From the NCBI GenBank assembly GCA_910587675.1, contig CAJUMU010000001.1, positions 248,001 through 312,000 on the forward strand: 64,000 nucleotides of DNA, written 5' to 3'. Each line of letters begins with the position of its first letter. The stretch's first letter is position 1. The DNA comes from an uncultured Alistipes sp. GTDB taxonomy: Bacteria > Bacteroidota > Bacteroidia > Bacteroidales > Rikenellaceae. Of the stretch, positions 60,562-64,000 are shown piece after piece. The position numbers and the translations under genes are program-made. The notes beneath the pieces were generated by a model. The model was given only the letters and a program-made list of their open reading frames with translations. It was not told the origin of the DNA and made no database searches.

Positions 60562-61276
60562 TGTACTCTAAAATTCTGTTCAATCCGCAAATCACCAACT
60601 CGCGGTTTGCAAATATCGTATTTTTAATTCTCTTAACAAAGTATTTTGCGTCGCCGCCCGTAAAAATTACGGATAAACCCCTATTTTTTTCCGTCAGGCG
60701 GGATATATGGCCCTCTATTTCGTACCTCACGCCCTGCATCACGCCCTGCTCTATCGCCTCGCGCGTGGAGCGGCCGATCTCGGTGTCGATATCCGTCGGC
60801 GAGCACTCGGGCAGTCGCGAAGTGTAGTCGCGCAGAGCGCGGAAACGCATGCGCAGCCCGGGCGATATACAGCCCCCGCGGAACACACCGTCGGTCACCA
60901 GATCGATCGTGATGGCGGTGCCGAAATCGACTATGACGCAATCTCCGCCGCCCGTAAGCTCGACGGCCCCCACGGCGGCGGCCAGTCTGTCGGCTCCGAG
61001 GGTCTCGGGAGTGAGATAGGCGTTGCCTATGGGCACGGGGGTCGACGGCGACATCTCCAAAACATGCAGGCCCCGTTCGCGCAGAGGCCCTATCGCCGCG
61101 TCGGCATCGACGCCCGTGGAGGAGACGATGCAACGTCCGACGGCGGGATACTCGTCGAGCAAACCCGCGAGGTCGGCCTCCGCGAGCGAGGGAAACGCGC
61201 GCGCGACGAGCACGTCGTCGCCATCCGCAACGGCGGCCTTGACGCGCGAATTACCTATATCTACTATAAGGTTCAT
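60545..61276 (-). CDS. coaX: Type III pantothenate kinase
   Basis: It phosphorylates pantothenate in CoA synthesis; type III enzymes are not feedback-inhibited by CoA. The 243-residue product has LIVDIGNSRVKAAVADGDD (ATP-binding start), TLGADRLAAAVGAVEL, and VDFGTAITIDLVTDG, the family signatures. It is 9 bp downstream of mfd and overlaps the outer-membrane gene. Confidence 0.94.
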   Translation of the reverse strand: MNLIVDIGNSRVKAAVADGDDVLVARAFPSLAEADLAGLLDEYPAVGRCIVSSTGVDADAAIGPLRERGLHVLEMSPSTPVPIGNAYLTPETLGADRLAAAVGAVELTGGGDCVIVDFGTAITIDLVTDGVFRGGCISPGLRMRFRALRDYTSRLPECSPTDIDTEIGRSTREAIEQGVMQGVRYEIEGHISRLTEKNRGLSVIFTGGDAKYFVKRIKNTIFANRELVICGLNRILEYNAKIE

Positions 61277-61285
61277 TGCCTCGGA

Positions 61286-64000
61286 TCACAAACTTCTGAG
61301 CACGGCGACCGCCTCTGCCACATTACTTACTCTCCTAACGGTCATGGCCAACCGATTATTGTGCTGCTTGAGCACAAATCGGTCGGGCTGCGCGGTGACC
61401 GAACGCAACAGCGACATGAAAGCGTCGCTCTTGTAGAACGGCGAGTTCTCCTCGCCCACGAAGTGGACTATCATAAGCCCGTTCTTCACCTTCACGCGCT
61501 CCATGCCCAGACGCACGGCCTCCCAACGCAGACGCACCACGTCAAGCAGTTCGCGCGCCGCCTCGGGCAACGCGCCGAAGCGGTCGACGAGGCGACTTTC
61601 GAAGCCCTGCAAATCATCCTCGCGCTTGATGGCATCGAGTTCGCGATATAGGCGCAGCTTCTCGGCGGGCTGGCGCACATAGTTGTCGGGCAGCTCGGCG
61701 AGCATGTCGATCTCGATGATCGAATCGTCGATGTAGTTATCGTTCTTCACCGCCTCGGCCTCCTTCTCGGTGAGTCCCGCCACGTCGAGACCCTCGGCGC
61801 GAAGCTCGGCGACGGCCTGACGCATAATCTTCTCGTATGTCTCGTAACCGATGTCGGCGATGAAACCGCTCTGCTCGGCGCCGAGCAGATTGCCCGCGCC
61901 GCGGATATCGAGGTCCTGCATCGCGATGTTGAAGCCCGAGCCCAGATCGGAGAACTCCTCGATGGCCCGCAGACGTCGCCGCGCATCGCTCGACAACAGC
62001 TCGTCGGGCGGAGTAATCAGATAGCAATAGGCCTTGCGGTTGCTGCGGCCCACGCGTCCGCGGAGCTGGTGCAGATCGCTCAAGCCGTAATAGTGAGCAT
62101 TGTTTATTATTATGGTATTGGCGTTCGGCACGTCGATTCCGTTCTCGACGATAGTGGTCGACAACAGCACGTCGAACTCGCCGTAAATAAAATCCATGAT
62201 GAGCCGCTCCAGCTGCTCGGCAGGCATCTTGCCGTGGCCCACCGCCACGCGAGCCTTGGGACACAGACGCGTTATAAGCCCCTGCAAGGTCATGAGATCC
62301 TCCACGCGGTTATTGACGAAATACACCTGACCGCCGCGCGACAGCTCCTCCTCGATGGCGTCGCGAACGATATCTTCCGAGAAAGTGTGCGACTCGGTGA
62401 CGATGGTCTGACGGTTGGGCGGCGGAGTGGATATGACCGAAAGGTCGCGCGAGCCCATGAGCGAGAATTGCAGCGTGCGCGGGATGGGAGTGGCCGTGAG
62501 GGTCAGGGTGTCGACGCTCACGCTGAGCTGCGTCAGCTTCTCCTTGGCGGCGACGCCGAATTTCTGCTCCTCGTCGATAATCAGAAGTCCCAGATCGCGG
62601 AACACGATCTGCTTGCCCAGCATCTTGTGGGTACCTATGAGGATGTCGATCTTGCCCGCCGCCAGCTCCTCGCATATCTCGCGGGTCTGCTTGGTCGATT
62701 TCGAGCGGTTGAGATACTCCACCCTGACGGGAAAATCGCGCAAACGCTCCATGAACGAGCGGTAGTGCTGCAAGGCGAGGATGGTCGTGGGCACGAGCAC
62801 CGCCACCTGCTTGCCGTCAACGGCGGCCTTGAACGCCGCGCGGATGGCCACCTCGGTCTTGCCGAAGCCCACATCGCCGCACACCAGACGGTCCATGGGC
62901 TGCTCCGACTCCATATCCTTCTTGACGGCCGCGATGGCGCTCTGCTGGTCGGGGGTCTCCTCCCAGCGGAACGACGCCTCCATCTCCTGTTGCAGATAGC
63001 TGTCGGCCGAAAAGGCGAAACCCTTGCTCGCCTTGCGCTTGGCATAGAGGGCGATAAGTTCGCGCGAGATATCCTTGACGGCCTTTTTGGTGGCGTTCTT
63101 GAGCTTCTGCCATGCGCCGTTGCCGAGTTTGTAGATCTTGGGCGGCTCGCCCTCGCCGCTCTTGTAGCGCGAGATGCGGTGGAGCGAGTGGACGTTCACG
63201 AACAGAACGTCGTTATCCTTGTAGACCAGCTTGATGGCCTCGTGCACCTTGCCATTCTCGTTGATCTTGACCAGACCGCCGAAGCGGCCCACGCCGTGAT
63301 CGATATGCACCACGTAATCGCCCATCTTCAACGCGTTCAGTTCCGCGACGGTCATCTGCTCGTCGCGCTTGATCTCGCCGTTGATGCGATAGCGGCGATA
63401 GCGGTCGAAGATCTGATGGTCGGTGTAGAGGCACATCTTCGTCGCATGGTCGACGAAGCCTTCGTGGAGGGTCGCCGGCACCGAATCGAATTCGATCCCG
63501 CGGCGGCCCATCTGGCGGAATATGTTGTCCAGACGCTCAATCTGCGCCTTGCTCTCCGAAAGGATATAGGTCTTGTACCCCTTGAGCGCCGAATCGGACA
63601 TGTCGTCGGCCAGCACCTCGAATTTCTTGTTGAACTTGGGTTGCGGCGAGGTGGAAAACTTCACCTCGGCATCGGCCGCGCGCTCGCGAAGGTTATCGCG
63701 CAGCAGATAGACGCGCCGCCCCTCCATGTCGCCCAACAATCCGTTGCGGCTGGTAAGCAACGTATCGATCTGCGAAGGCTCCTCCATCTCGCCCAGCACG
63801 CGACGGCGCAGGTCGTTCACGCGGCGCAGCGCATAGTCGGCGTCGAAGAACCAATAGACGGCATCGCCGAAGAATCGCGCCGCCGACACCTTCTCCTCCG
63901 CGCAGGCGTTGAGATTGGGGATGATCTCCACGCTCTCCGTCTTGTCGTGCGACAGCTGGCTCGAAATATTGAATCGGCGGATGGAGTCGATCTCGTCGCC
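61286..64000 (-). CDS. mfd: Transcription-repair coupling factor Mfd (partial, 5' end outside window)
   Basis: Mfd removes stalled RNA polymerase and recruits UvrA. The visible 904 residues start inside the N-terminal part (GDEIDSIRRFNISSQLSH, running straight through the window edge with no start codon). They include the RNAP-interaction domain (MGDYVVHIDHGVGRFGGL), helicase motifs (LVCGDVGFGKTEVAIR, IIDEEQKFGV, ATPIPRTLQFSLMG, TRED-type end) and the TRCF domain (C-terminal ELPDNYVRQPAEKLRLYREL). The complete protein is usually about 1,100 to 1,200 residues. Confidence 0.97.
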   Translation of the reverse strand, partial: GDEIDSIRRFNISSQLSHDKTESVEIIPNLNACAEEKVSAARFFGDAVYWFFDADYALRRVNDLRRRVLGEMEEPSQIDTLLTSRNGLLGDMEGRRVYLLRDNLRERAADAEVKFSTSPQPKFNKKFEVLADDMSDSALKGYKTYILSESKAQIERLDNIFRQMGRRGIEFDSVPATLHEGFVDHATKMCLYTDHQIFDRYRRYRINGEIKRDEQMTVAELNALKMGDYVVHIDHGVGRFGGLVKINENGKVHEAIKLVYKDNDVLFVNVHSLHRISRYKSGEGEPPKIYKLGNGAWQKLKNATKKAVKDISRELIALYAKRKASKGFAFSADSYLQQEMEASFRWEETPDQQSAIAAVKKDMESEQPMDRLVCGDVGFGKTEVAIRAAFKAAVDGKQVAVLVPTTILALQHYRSFMERLRDFPVRVEYLNRSKSTKQTREICEELAAGKIDILIGTHKMLGKQIVFRDLGLLIIDEEQKFGVAAKEKLTQLSVSVDTLTLTATPIPRTLQFSLMGSRDLSVISTPPPNRQTIVTESHTFSEDIVRDAIEEELSRGGQVYFVNNRVEDLMTLQGLITRLCPKARVAVGHGKMPAEQLERLIMDFIYGEFDVLLSTTIVENGIDVPNANTIIINNAHYYGLSDLHQLRGRVGRSNRKAYCYLITPPDELLSSDARRRLRAIEEFSDLGSGFNIAMQDLDIRGAGNLLGAEQSGFIADIGYETYEKIMRQAVAELRAEGLDVAGLTEKEAEAVKNDNYIDDSIIEIDMLAELPDNYVRQPAEKLRLYRELDAIKREDDLQGFESRLVDRFGALPEAARELLDVVRLRWEAVRLGMERVKVKNGLMIVHFVGEENSPFYKSDAFMSLLRSVTAQPDRFVLKQHNNRLAMTVRRVSNVAEAVAVLRSL

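Overview
The window is a chromosomal segment from a high-GC member of the Bacteroidales, most likely an Alistipes-like (Rikenellaceae) gut anaerobe. That is an inference from several traits: a Na+-translocating methylmalonyl-CoA decarboxylase next to methylmalonyl-CoA epimerase, methylmalonyl-CoA mutase with MeaB (the succinate-propionate route), a type III glutamine synthetase, Bacteroidetes-type promoters (a TAnnTTTG -7 box, often with an upstream TTG), a CCNL-type TonB receptor, and almost no Shine-Dalgarno sequences. No transposase, phage gene or CRISPR array is visible.

Layout. 0-3 kb: ribosomal operon rplM-rpsI-rpsB-tsf (minus). 3-7.3 kb: mce-mmdADCB propionate operon (minus). 7.6-7.8 kb: two tRNA-Pro genes. 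7.9-16 kb: accessory genes (L,D-transpeptidase-like protein and sirtuin, SPFH protein with a ribbon-helix-helix partner, a phosphodiesterase-fold lipoprotein, meaB, glycosyltransferase, a candidate structured RNA, a fused nucleotidyltransferase-HEPN protein). 16-31.9 kb: Yip1-like protein, DUF2089, TPR protein, gyrA, then plsC-parE-parC-aroK-murI-ftsK-lolA (minus). 32-35.7 kb: metallo-hydrolase, an ECF sigma factor module with divergent ECF-type promoters, an esterase. 35.9-39.7 kb: recQ-exonuclease-rlmI (minus). 39.7-43.4 kb: PqqD-like protein, Cys/His-rich exported protein, TonB receptor and HMA protein (metal handling). 44-48 kb: mutA-mutB (minus). 48.7-53 kb: glnN and sppA (plus). 53.6-64 kb: mfd-coaX-outer-membrane protein-TPR-lptC-CNNM protein-ppiD (minus), with mfd running off the right edge.

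Genes acting together. mutAB, mce, mmdABCD and the mutase chaperone meaB sit in three separate loci but together give the full succinyl-CoA to propionyl-CoA branch, ending in a Na+-pumping decarboxylase. The 24-31 kb cluster combines cell division and chromosome segregation (ftsK, topoisomerase IV) with envelope precursors. The right-hand cluster is mostly envelope biogenesis.

The most unusual items are (1) a family of ten intergenic repeats, each with a short hairpin whose two arms change together between copies plus a GC-rich core palindrome; (2) an RRE-type PqqD protein translationally coupled to a Cys/His-rich exported protein in a TonB/HMA metal locus; (3) a mirror-image pair of ECF promoters in front of the sigma factor gene; and (4) a 145-nt 6S-like structured RNA whose 3' arm can also pair perfectly with a downstream sequence.
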